Both the position numbers and the translations under genes were made by a program. The notes beneath the pieces are model-generated. The model worked only from the letters and a program-made list of their open reading frames with translations. It was not told where the DNA came from and searched no databases. Shown piece after piece: positions 25,916 through 33,743 of a stretch of 49,717 nucleotides of DNA. The DNA lies in contig JAKSIU010000018.1 of NCBI GenBank assembly GCA_024398615.1, forward strand, positions 1 to 49,717. The letters run 5' to 3'. The first letter of the stretch is position 1. Each line of letters opens with the position of its first letter. The DNA is from Bacteroidaceae bacterium. GTDB taxonomy: Bacteria > Bacteroidota > Bacteroidia > Bacteroidales > Bacteroidaceae.

Positions 25916-28060
25916 TTACTTGCTGATGTTGATCTTGTAGTACTTGGTCTGCTTGCTGCTGGTGCCGGGATAGAGGTAGGTTGCTGTGATGAGAGCAGTA
26001 CCTTCATCGCCCTTGATCTGGTCAATCCAGAACTCCATAGTTGACCACAGGCATTCAACCTTGATCTTTGACTTCTGGCCGGGTTCCAGCTGGTAGTCCA
26101 TTTCGTAATGTTCGTTGTTCACGTAACCGTTCTCTTCAGTTGAACGTACAGGAGTTGCAGGCAGTTCAATTGCCTTTCCACCGATGGTGACGTTAAGTGT
26201 AGGAGGAACAGGACGCTTGAGTGATGTTACAGCCGGGCTGAATCCCATACCGTAGAATTCACAGGTAGGACCATCAATAGCTGCGTCAAATACCAGATAT
26301 ATGGCGTGCTTGCCGTCAATGTCGTCAACGAATTCCGAAACGTCGATGGTGTACTTCTCGACCTTTTCCTTTGATGCTGATGAAGGAACCTTGATCTTGC
26401 CGATCTGCTTGCCCTTCCAGATGTCGTTGGTCCATGGACCATCCAGCATTACCTTGATGGTGAATCCGCCTTCGGTGACTGACTTGAGCCATACGTTGAA
26501 TGATGAATGGGTCTTTGATGTGCAGGCGTCAAATGCCTTCACGCCATTGGCATCCTTGTCAAGACCTCCAAAGCCGAAGTACTTGTATCCGATAATGTCA
26601 CCGCTTTCGATATTGGCGGTCATTTCATTTGACCATACATCCCATGTGTCGTTCAGAGCAATCTGACGGTTGTTCGGATTGTAGAAGAAGCATGCGTAAC
26701 CTGCTGAATAGTAGCCGTAAGGTTTCAGACCGTATACGTTGAAACCTTCGGAGGTAACTTCAGCGCCTGTGTAATGATCACCGTTTGAAGCCTTGGCATC
26801 CCAAATCTCGTCTCTGGAAACATCATATCCGTGGAGAACCACCTTGCCGCCTTCAGAACATGGCTTCTCGTCCCATTCGATCTTGATAGGAGCCACGACA
26901 CTTTCACGGGCATTTCCAAAGCCGCGTGGAGGACGATGGTAGAAAATGTACCACTGGTCACCGATCTGCTGGATACTTCCGTGGGTATTGTGCGCATAAC
27001 TGGTGGTAATGAGCTTTGTTCCGTCTTCGTTCAGAGTGACGCCACGTGAATCGACTGCAACACCGCCGCTGTACCAAGGGCCGCTGGGAGCATCGGCATA
27101 GCAGTAACGCAGAGCCGAGTTGGTTGAACCGAGTCCGTATTCGGTACCTGAATGGCCTGAGAAAATCATGACATACTTGTTGCCTACCTTACGGATGGAT
27201 GAAGCCTCGAAGAAATTGAAGTCTCCGGGATTCTGTCCTTCAGCAATGGCATATTTCGGAGCTGGTGCATTGGCATTCTGGTCACCGCCACGTCTGCCGC
27301 GCTGCTGGCCGTTTCCTACCGGCAGGAAAGGATCAATGAGATTCTCCTCCCTTGGCTCGCGTACCGTGTACATGGTGTTCTGGTCCAGCTGGCCGAAGGT
27401 CGAGTGCTGGAAGCCCCAGTATGCGTATGCGCGGAAGCCCTTTGCGTAATCAGGATCGTTCTTGTCTTCAATCTTCTCAATGAATACTGACGGGTCAAAG
27501 CCGATGCAGCTTCCTGCAACAGCAGCCTCGTTCTCGTCAAGGTTCAGAGGAGTGAAAGGACCGTCCGGACGATAGCCCTTGCAGACCATAGCCTCACGTC
27601 TTGGACCACGTGAATGGGGATACAGGTAATATACCTTGATGTCCTTGCCTTTGTCGTCCTTTTCAATGACCTCGGCCATATCAGGAGCGTACATTACATC
27701 CCAACGGCCGTTCGATGCCTGGAAAGTGAAGATTGGACCTTCGTCACGCCATGAGTTCAGGTCTTCGATAGGAGCAGACCACATACGGATATCCGGACCG
27801 CAATAGCTGCCGAATCTTACGTCATGCGAACCTATGATGTATGCACGATAGTGACCTGGACGGTCAGGATCCTCAAATACATGGGGTTCTCCATCAGGTA
27901 CATGCTCCCAAAGGGGCAGATATGGGTTGGCGCCCAGATTGTGGACGAACCTTTCCGATGGCTTGAGAGGGCCTTCGGTGGTCTTTTTAGCACTTGCGTT
28001 CTGTGTTCCAAGAACCAAGGCCGATGCACAAAGCACCGCAAAAAGTCTGTTGGCTTTCAT
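25916..28060 (-). CDS. Secreted glycoside hydrolase family 43 enzyme
   Basis: A 714-residue exported protein with an N-terminal signal peptide (cleavage near ASA-K, about residue 24). The first 430 residues have GH43 five-bladed propeller features: a PDGEPHVF strand with D56 as candidate catalytic base, YAPDM (125-129) with a candidate modulating Asp, and FFEASSIRK (about residue 283) with the candidate acid Glu. GH43 enzymes cleave arabinose, xylose or galactose linkages in plant glycans. Residues about 440-600 look like a beta-sandwich carbohydrate-binding module, and a last small beta domain follows. A short Arg/Gly-rich insertion (about 250-262) interrupts the propeller. It stands alone, without SusC/SusD neighbours. 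The substrate cannot be assigned. Confidence 0.85.
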   Translation of the reverse strand: MKANRLFAVLCASALVLGTQNASAKKTTEGPLKPSERFVHNLGANPYLPLWEHVPDGEPHVFEDPDRPGHYRAYIIGSHDVRFGSYCGPDIRMWSAPIEDLNSWRDEGPIFTFQASNGRWDVMYAPDMAEVIEKDDKGKDIKVYYLYPHSRGPRREAMVCKGYRPDGPFTPLNLDENEAAVAGSCIGFDPSVFIEKIEDKNDPDYAKGFRAYAYWGFQHSTFGQLDQNTMYTVREPREENLIDPFLPVGNGQQRGRRGGDQNANAPAPKYAIAEGQNPGDFNFFEASSIRKVGNKYVMIFSGHSGTEYGLGSTNSALRYCYADAPSGPWYSGGVAVDSRGVTLNEDGTKLITTSYAHNTHGSIQQIGDQWYIFYHRPPRGFGNARESVVAPIKIEWDEKPCSEGGKVVLHGYDVSRDEIWDAKASNGDHYTGAEVTSEGFNVYGLKPYGYYSAGYACFFYNPNNRQIALNDTWDVWSNEMTANIESGDIIGYKYFGFGGLDKDANGVKAFDACTSKTHSSFNVWLKSVTEGGFTIKVMLDGPWTNDIWKGKQIGKIKVPSSASKEKVEKYTIDVSEFVDDIDGKHAIYLVFDAAIDGPTCEFYGMGFSPAVTSLKRPVPPTLNVTIGGKAIELPATPVRSTEENGYVNNEHYEMDYQLEPGQKSKIKVECLWSTMEFWIDQIKGDEGTALITATYLYPGTSSKQTKYYKINISK

Positions 28061-28112
28061 TGTGGGTTAATTATTGTTGTTGGTTATATAATCTCTCCTT
28101 ATTCTATTAGTG

Positions 28113-28120
28113 CAAATATA
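28113..28120 (-). promoter_or_regulatory. -7 box of the GH43 gene
   Basis: - strand TATATTTG, a perfect TAnnTTTG, 53 nt before the start codon. A -33 TTTG at standard distance is not clear. Confidence 0.45.
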
Positions 28121-28153
28121 GGCAAAAGATAAAACAAAAGCTACTGACAATCT

Positions 28154-30298
28154 TCAATTTTGACATATGCAGTCTTTCATGATGGGTAAATCGGCCTTAT
28201 CAATGCCTTTTTCTGCAAGGGTGGGGATGTCACTGTCGAATTCGGCCATAAAATCGTCATGCCCAAGTACCGAAAGGCTACGTCTGTAATAGTCAACTGC
28301 CTGACTTACATTTCCTTGTACCCAACTGTTGTGTCCTGCATTGAGCAGATCTGTTCCGTCATTGCCTGATTCGGCAAGACGCGTGTAGTATTGGGAAGCC
28401 TTGTCGTGTCTGCCTGCCAGAAAAGCGCACCAGGCAATTGCGCGCCATGCCTTATGGTAGTCAGGTTTCAGATAGTCAACCTTGTAGAAGCGCTGCAGAG
28501 CTTCGTCATAGCGTTTCAAATCAACGAGACATTCGCCTATCTGGATCTGAAGTGACATGTTGTCGGCCTGTATCTTTTCAGCTTCAAGCAGAAGTTCAAG
28601 CGACTTTTCATATTTACCTATAACTCGCTGACATTGAGCCAGATGACGCAGTGTCCATGAATTGCCGGATTCAAGCAGATCAGCTCTGTCATATGCTTCT
28701 AGCGCCAGTTCCCATGAACTGCAGCGCTGCCAGGCGTACCCCATCTGCTGATAGAACCGATAGTCGGTACAATGGCTGTCACCATTAGCTTCCATATTGG
28801 AAAATATCTGGGCCGCCTCCTGAAAATAACTTTTCCGCAGCAGCCAGACGGCTATGTCATATATTGAATCCGAACTTCTGAAAAATGATGATAAATATTT
28901 GTTTGACAATAAATTAAGATTGAATTCAAAAGGATTTGTGAATTCATGTCTTCTGGAAAACAGGTTAAAGAATCGGTACAGATCCTGACAGTACTGGCGT
29001 ATGGCCTGGCTTTCTGTTGCTTCTCCTTCCTTTGGTAGTGCCTTGGACAGCTCTTCCATCTGTTCCTGGTCAAACTGTCCCTCCAACTGACCGGCAATGA
29101 TTTCACGCTGGCTTGCCGGAATCTGTGAAAAGGCAAGAGCAAATGAATACTTGTCTGAATTACAGAAACTGGCACTGGAAAGCATGGATTTTCCTATAAT
29201 GGATTTCTCTATGCCGCTGTCTCCAAGACTGGCGCGTACATCGGGCTGTTCCGGAGAGAAAATGCGGAACCAGTTCGATGGCTTTCTGAAGAACGGAAAA
29301 TTCTTGAGATTGGAGAATGTGCTCATATATACATCGGCTCCCTCCATCTGCAGTTCCGTCATTTCCATGAGACTGTTGCGGACCTTGGACATGTCTTCGT
29401 TTTCACTCCATTCGGGGCTTTCTCCCTCGCTGTCCATGACATCGGACATAAGACCGCCCAGTTTCGGATTGGAAAGCATGGTCGGAATGATTTCCTCACG
29501 CATGCGCCGGTCAATCTGGGCAGTCTGTCTGGTCATGAGAAGAGCCATGCAGATCCTGGCCATTCTTTCAGATAATGACACATTCTGAGACAGAAGCAAC
29601 AGACGTGATTCCAGAGCTGGAAAGAGATGGAGGACATCGCTATATTTGAGAACGACCAATGAAATTGCAGTCAGCGCGCGTGATGAAAGCTCCTTTTCTT
29701 CCGATTCGGCCAAACGGCACAGAAGCAGGAATTTTTCGGGGTCCAGACGTTCAAATAGGGCTAAAAGTAGCGAACTGACAGCGAATAGTATATCTGATTT
29801 TACAATATGTGTGGATTCGCATAAGTTTGCCATACTTTCGGCATCTTGTCTGCTCCAGATAGGACTCGTCCAAACTGAATCGAAAAACTTTTCAAGCATG
29901 TTTTCGTGGACTTCAACCGGAACTGAGTCAGTTTCAAAAACCAGTCTTGCCTCATCGGTCGTGACTGAATTCTGAGAGTACTGACGCAGTTTCTGACAGA
30001 ACAGGGTCATTGACGATGGCTTGAGCCGTGCTATTCTGGCATCGGCAGCAAGCAGGTATGTCTTTGCCTGAAGTCCCGCATAAAGACTATGTCTTGAATC
30101 GTCACGGGCTCCTCCTGCAAAAAACTGGAGCATATATCCGTATTCACGTTGAAGGTCTTCAAATCGGGATACTGTCTGCCAGTCAGTCACCCCATCCATC
30201 TGCATATAAAGCAGGTCAATGGCATCTTTCAGTCTGCACTGCAGAATAGCTTCGACAATGCGTGAATGTCTCTCGATTACCTTGGAATCCTGATCCAT
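28154..30298 (-). CDS. Tetratricopeptide repeat protein
   Basis: A 714-residue cytoplasmic, almost entirely helical protein. The N-terminal 480 residues are helical hairpins without strong consensus. From about residue 495 TPR units are clear: QQMGYAWQRCSSWELALEAYDRA, LAQCQRVIGKYEKSLELLLEA, GECLVDLKRYDEALQRFYKV and two more. TPRs scaffold protein-protein contacts; partners are unknown. I recognise the protein as a type widespread in Bacteroidales, often annotated only as TPR protein. A perfect -7 box (30319-30326) lies upstream, right after the pgk terminator, so it is a single-gene unit. Confidence 0.85.
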   Translation of the reverse strand: MDQDSKVIERHSRIVEAILQCRLKDAIDLLYMQMDGVTDWQTVSRFEDLQREYGYMLQFFAGGARDDSRHSLYAGLQAKTYLLAADARIARLKPSSMTLFCQKLRQYSQNSVTTDEARLVFETDSVPVEVHENMLEKFFDSVWTSPIWSRQDAESMANLCESTHIVKSDILFAVSSLLLALFERLDPEKFLLLCRLAESEEKELSSRALTAISLVVLKYSDVLHLFPALESRLLLLSQNVSLSERMARICMALLMTRQTAQIDRRMREEIIPTMLSNPKLGGLMSDVMDSEGESPEWSENEDMSKVRNSLMEMTELQMEGADVYMSTFSNLKNFPFFRKPSNWFRIFSPEQPDVRASLGDSGIEKSIIGKSMLSSASFCNSDKYSFALAFSQIPASQREIIAGQLEGQFDQEQMEELSKALPKEGEATESQAIRQYCQDLYRFFNLFSRRHEFTNPFEFNLNLLSNKYLSSFFRSSDSIYDIAVWLLRKSYFQEAAQIFSNMEANGDSHCTDYRFYQQMGYAWQRCSSWELALEAYDRADLLESGNSWTLRHLAQCQRVIGKYEKSLELLLEAEKIQADNMSLQIQIGECLVDLKRYDEALQRFYKVDYLKPDYHKAWRAIAWCAFLAGRHDKASQYYTRLAESGNDGTDLLNAGHNSWVQGNVSQAVDYYRRSLSVLGHDDFMAEFDSDIPTLAEKGIDKADLPIMKDCICQN

Positions 30299-30318
30299 AA
30301 ACTTTCTTTTCCTGACAG

Positions 30319-30326
30319 CAAATATA
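30319..30326 (-). promoter_or_regulatory. -7 box of the TPR gene
   Basis: - strand TATATTTG, perfect TAnnTTTG, 21 nt before the start codon. Confidence 0.45.
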
Positions 30327-30344
30327 CATCAAAATGTTGATGCG

Positions 30345-30382
30345 GTAAAAAGAAAGGGGAGACCCGGAATGAGTCTCCCCAA
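30345..30382 (-). terminator. Terminator of pgk
   Basis: - strand GGGGAGAC (30380-30373) pairs with GTCTCCCC (30363-30356), followed by TTTCTTTTT. It lies 30 nt after the pgk stop. Confidence 0.85.
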
Positions 30383-30409
30383 TTAATTGTCAATGCTTGG
30401 AGTTGTATA

Positions 30410-31675
30410 TCAGCCCTTGATGGCTGCAACACCCGGCAGAATCTTTCCTTCAATGGCCTCAAGCAGAGCACCACCGCCAGTGGAGATGTAGCTGACCTGG
30501 TCAGCCAGACCGAACTTGTTGACGCATGCAACGGAGTCACCGCCACCGATCAGAGAGAAAGCGCCTTCCTTGGTTGCCTTGGCAATGGCATCGCCAATTG
30601 CACGTGAACCGGCTGTGAACTCTTCGCATTCGAAACATCCGGCAGGACCGTTCCAGAGAATGGTCTTGGCGCCTTCAATTGCCTTTGCGAACTTCTCACG
30701 GCTGATTGGACCGGCATCCAGACCATCCCAACCATCTTCAATGGCATTTGACGGGAATACCTGAATCTTGGCACCCTCCTTTACTGAGAAGGTTGAGAAG
30801 TCATATCCTGTGCAGCATACTGAATCCTCACCGAGAACCAGTTCAACACCGTTCTTCTTTGCCATTTCCTCAACGCCGAGAGCTACATCCAGCTTGTCAA
30901 GTTCAACGATGGATTCACCGATCTTGCCACCGTGAGCCTTTGAGAATGTGTATGTCATACCACCGCAGAGAACCAGCTTGTCAACCTTGCCGAGCAGATT
31001 TTCAATGATACCGATCTTGGTCGATACCTTACTGCCGCCCATGATTGCCACGAACGGGCGCTTGATGTTGCTGAGTACATTGTCAACTGCCTGAACTTCC
31101 TTCTCCATAAGAAGGCCGAGCATCTTGTGGTCTGCATCAAAGTAGTCAGCTATAACGGCTGTCGATGCATGTTTGCGGTGAGCTGTACCGAAAGCATCCA
31201 TGACATAGCAGTCAGCGTAGCTTGCAAGAGTCTTTGCAAATTCCTTCTGGCTGGCCTTCATGGCCTTCTTTGCCTCCTCGTATGCGGGATCTTCCTTATC
31301 AATACCAACCGGCTTGCCTTCTTCTTCGGGATAGAAGCGCAGATTTTCGAGCAGCAGGACTTCGCCCGGCTTCAGAGCTGCAGCAGCTTCCTGAGCCTTT
31401 GCACAGTCAGGAGCGAACTTGACGGGAGTACCGAGAGCTTCGCTTACGGCATCAATTATCTGACCCAGTGAGAGTTCCTTCTTGGCCTTGCCTTTCGGCT
31501 TACCCATGTGGCTCATGATGATGAGTGAACCGCCACCGTCAAGAATGAGCTTAAGGGTGGGGAGAGCACCATTGATACGGGTCATGTCAGTGATTTTACC
31601 TTCCTGAATAGGCACGTTGAAATCAACGCGGACGATTGCCTTCTTACCGGCAAAATTGAATTGATCAATTGTCAT
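30410..31675 (-). CDS. pgk: Phosphoglycerate kinase
   Basis: A 421-residue cytoplasmic glycolytic enzyme that makes ATP from 1,3-bisphosphoglycerate. Hallmarks: the substrate-binding N-terminal segment VDFNVP (18-23), MSHMGKPKG (55-63), [13 protein letters not shown] hinge region (about 210-222), and the C-terminal nucleotide-binding loop GGGDSV (about 374-379). Length is standard for Bacteroidales. A perfect -7 box is found 41 nt upstream and a strong terminator downstream, so it is monocistronic. The codon use is strongly biased, as expected for a highly expressed gene. Confidence 0.97.
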   Translation of the reverse strand: MTIDQFNFAGKKAIVRVDFNVPIQEGKITDMTRINGALPTLKLILDGGGSLIIMSHMGKPKGKAKKELSLGQIIDAVSEALGTPVKFAPDCAKAQEAAAALKPGEVLLLENLRFYPEEEGKPVGIDKEDPAYEEAKKAMKASQKEFAKTLASYADCYVMDAFGTAHRKHASTAVIADYFDADHKMLGLLMEKEVQAVDNVLSNIKRPFVAIMGGSKVSTKIGIIENLLGKVDKLVLCGGMTYTFSKAHGGKIGESIVELDKLDVALGVEEMAKKNGVELVLGEDSVCCTGYDFSTFSVKEGAKIQVFPSNAIEDGWDGLDAGPISREKFAKAIEGAKTILWNGPAGCFECEEFTAGSRAIGDAIAKATKEGAFSLIGGGDSVACVNKFGLADQVSYISTGGGALLEAIEGKILPGVAAIKG

Positions 31676-31715
31676 AATATGTGTTAGTTAATGGTTTAAT
31701 CCAATTTAATTTCCG

Positions 31716-31723
31716 CAAAATTA
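31716..31723 (-). promoter_or_regulatory. -7 box of pgk
   Basis: - strand TAATTTTG, perfect TAnnTTTG, 41 nt before the pgk start codon. Confidence 0.5.
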
Positions 31724-31755
31724 GCAAAATGTTCAAAAACGAGGTTCCGAAAAGG

Positions 31756-31792
31756 AAAAAAGTATTCCACAGAATCACTCTTTGAGTGGAAT
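31756..31792 (-). terminator. Terminator overlapping the hmuY-like stop codon
   Basis: - strand ATTCCAC (31792-31786) pairs with GTGGAAT (31770-31764), followed by ACTTTTTTCC. An alternative inner hairpin CACTC-aaa-GAGTG also exists. It ends the long protease/receptor gene train. Confidence 0.6.
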
Positions 31793-32182
31793 GGCCATTC
31801 TCACGTCAAGCGTATCCTGAACATACTCCATTGACTCCAGAAAACCATAATCGGCAAGCTCATACAGACTGTCCGGAAGGACGGCAAGACCGGCATGACC
31901 TTGGCCCGATGTCAGACTGTTCGTGCGCATGCCGTACTCTGAGAATGCCAGATCCCAATCAAGACGCTCCGACCACTTGGAATCATCGGACTCATTGCCA
32001 ATAACACTCTGTCCTACAACCTTTTCCTGGCTCACGGAATAATATGTCCACATGCCGGGCTCAAGTGAAATGACAAGTTCCTGATGTACGGGGTCGTGAT
32101 GTTCAGCCTTTTCCTCACGGCATGAAACGAGACACAACAGTCCAATTACAAATGGAAATATTCTTTTCAACGACTTATTCAT
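31775..32182 (-). CDS. Short HmuY-like lipoprotein (putative hemophore)
   Basis: A 135-residue lipoprotein. The lipobox ends at C21 (LLCLVSC), followed by an acidic REEK stretch that could act as a surface-export signal. HmuY-family motifs are clear: a WTYYS strand (45-49), DWDLAF (75-80), then RTNS (86-89) and TSGQG (91-95). HmuY proteins capture haem from host haemoproteins and pass it to a TonB receptor. This one is much shorter than the usual 200-250 residues and stops soon after the RTNS motif, so the classical haem-ligand half is largely missing; H96 and M118/M129 are the only obvious nearby candidates. No frameshift explains it. The gene overlaps the C1A peptidase gene by 8 bp and ends the train. 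Confidence 0.75.
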   Translation of the reverse strand: MNKSLKRIFPFVIGLLCLVSCREEKAEHHDPVHQELVISLEPGMWTYYSVSQEKVVGQSVIGNESDDSKWSERLDWDLAFSEYGMRTNSLTSGQGHAGLAVLPDSLYELADYGFLESMEYVQDTLDVRMAIPLKE

Positions 32183-33743
32183 AACGTGTAATGTCCAGTT
32201 TCACACTGCGGTTTTCACCGTCAAAATGCACCTTCATCTTGGCATAATCCATTTCGGCCGTACGCACCGCCATAGGTTCGGAATATTCAGGATATGCGGT
32301 ATAGTCGTCATTGACTGTAATGGGATTGGCCGATGTCCGGCACACATCATACCATTTTCCTTTGGCATCCTTGAACCACGGACGGGTAGGGATTCTGATA
32401 TAGTTCAGGCCCAAGGAAATACCGACATCAGCATCATTTTCCGATTTGCTGACGATATCAGTTCCTGAACGGTAATCATGGACAAGTACCTGATTGACAT
32501 GTCCTGAACCGGATTTGCCTAATACCGACTTGTTGATGATGAGAAAATAGCATGGAGCCTTTAAGGTACTGACATAAGGTTCAAGTTCTGATACATCGAA
32601 CCCCATGTCTATGTTCTTACCCGATGCAAAATAGTTTCCTCTCATCAGATTGTCACCTCCCTGTCCCGCAGGGAACGGATAATGGATTATTCCTTTCCTG
32701 TCCGGTTGTTTGGCCTGAGCGCCGTCAGCGACACCGAACCGGAACGTAAGATCGTTACGTGATGTATAATCTAAATTGACCTGGAAACAGAGACTCGGTT
32801 CCTTGTATTCAACATCAATGGCCATGGCTCTCGAATCCCAGGAGTTGACACCATTCGGTTCCCCGGCATTCAGGAAGTAATAGAAAGGCATATATGATTT
32901 GCCGTTTGACTGCCAGAAGGTGCCCCAACTGTTGACGAGAATGAATGCGCCTCTTTCCGGTTCTGAAATCATGCCGTCACCGTCAAAGTCCTTTTCAAAT
33001 GCCAGATCATAACCGACAAGGGTCATTGCATGCGCTCCGCCTGACCCCTCCATATTGATGGTGCTGTTCATTCCGCAGGAACTCGGACCATTATACGGAC
33101 CATATCCCCATGCTGCAGTTCCATCGTTGGAATCGCCTGTCAGAGAGAATGACACCACGCCACCACCTTTGTGTCCGTCATGCTTGTCCAGAAAATAATC
33201 CATAAGAGTATTGATACCGGTCATGGTACTCAAGTCAATTTCTCTGATTGCCTTGGCCTTATAGGGCATTCCACGATAGTAGCGGTCATATCCGCTGGGC
33301 CATGTGAAATAATAATCATTTTCTTCATTCCCGTAATCCTTCACGGATATGCAGCCGGCTTTCATGACAATCTCAATGCCGTCCGATGCAATGCTGCCTT
33401 CATCCTGTCCCCCGTTCAGCAGATGCCACGTCCAACGGTAACTGAACACGTTTTCCGGATGTCCTTTGGCGGGACGGTCCAGGAAACGGTTCATTTCATA
33501 CGTGAACAGATAGTGTATTCCCGATGCCTGAGCACAGGATCCTCCAAACTGCATTATTATTTCGGGAAAGTATTCTGATTCCGAATTGTCGCAGAATACA
33601 GGGCGTGAGTCATCGGCCTGCATTCTGGAAGGAGCCAGTGCCGGATAGCTGACATCAGAACGGAATATGGCCTGAGAACCGGCATCAACAGAAGTCAAAG
33701 CCAGCAGCAGTACCGGAATCAGACGCTTCAGATCCAATGTCAT
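32175..33743 (-). CDS. Papain-like (C1A) cysteine peptidase, secreted
   Basis: A 522-residue exported protein with an N-terminal hydrophobic signal (about residues 8-20). Papain-type residues are all visible: Q65 and C70 in QFGGSC, H238 in GAHAMTLVGYD, N271 in LVNSWGTFW. The Cys region is GGSCAQ rather than the classical CGSCWAF. DFDGDGMIS (252-260), between His and Asn, looks like a calcium-binding EF-hand loop, unusual at this place. The C-terminal 230 residues are a beta-rich extension. It overlaps copy 5 of the C25-like genes by 4 bp and the hmuY-like gene by 8 bp, so it is part of one transcript. Likely to act outside the cytoplasm on proteins or on partner zymogens. Confidence 0.82.
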   Translation of the reverse strand: MTLDLKRLIPVLLLALTSVDAGSQAIFRSDVSYPALAPSRMQADDSRPVFCDNSESEYFPEIIMQFGGSCAQASGIHYLFTYEMNRFLDRPAKGHPENVFSYRWTWHLLNGGQDEGSIASDGIEIVMKAGCISVKDYGNEENDYYFTWPSGYDRYYRGMPYKAKAIREIDLSTMTGINTLMDYFLDKHDGHKGGGVVSFSLTGDSNDGTAAWGYGPYNGPSSCGMNSTINMEGSGGAHAMTLVGYDLAFEKDFDGDGMISEPERGAFILVNSWGTFWQSNGKSYMPFYYFLNAGEPNGVNSWDSRAMAIDVEYKEPSLCFQVNLDYTSRNDLTFRFGVADGAQAKQPDRKGIIHYPFPAGQGGDNLMRGNYFASGKNIDMGFDVSELEPYVSTLKAPCYFLIINKSVLGKSGSGHVNQVLVHDYRSGTDIVSKSENDADVGISLGLNYIRIPTRPWFKDAKGKWYDVCRTSANPITVNDDYTAYPEYSEPMAVRTAEMDYAKMKVHFDGENRSVKLDITRYE

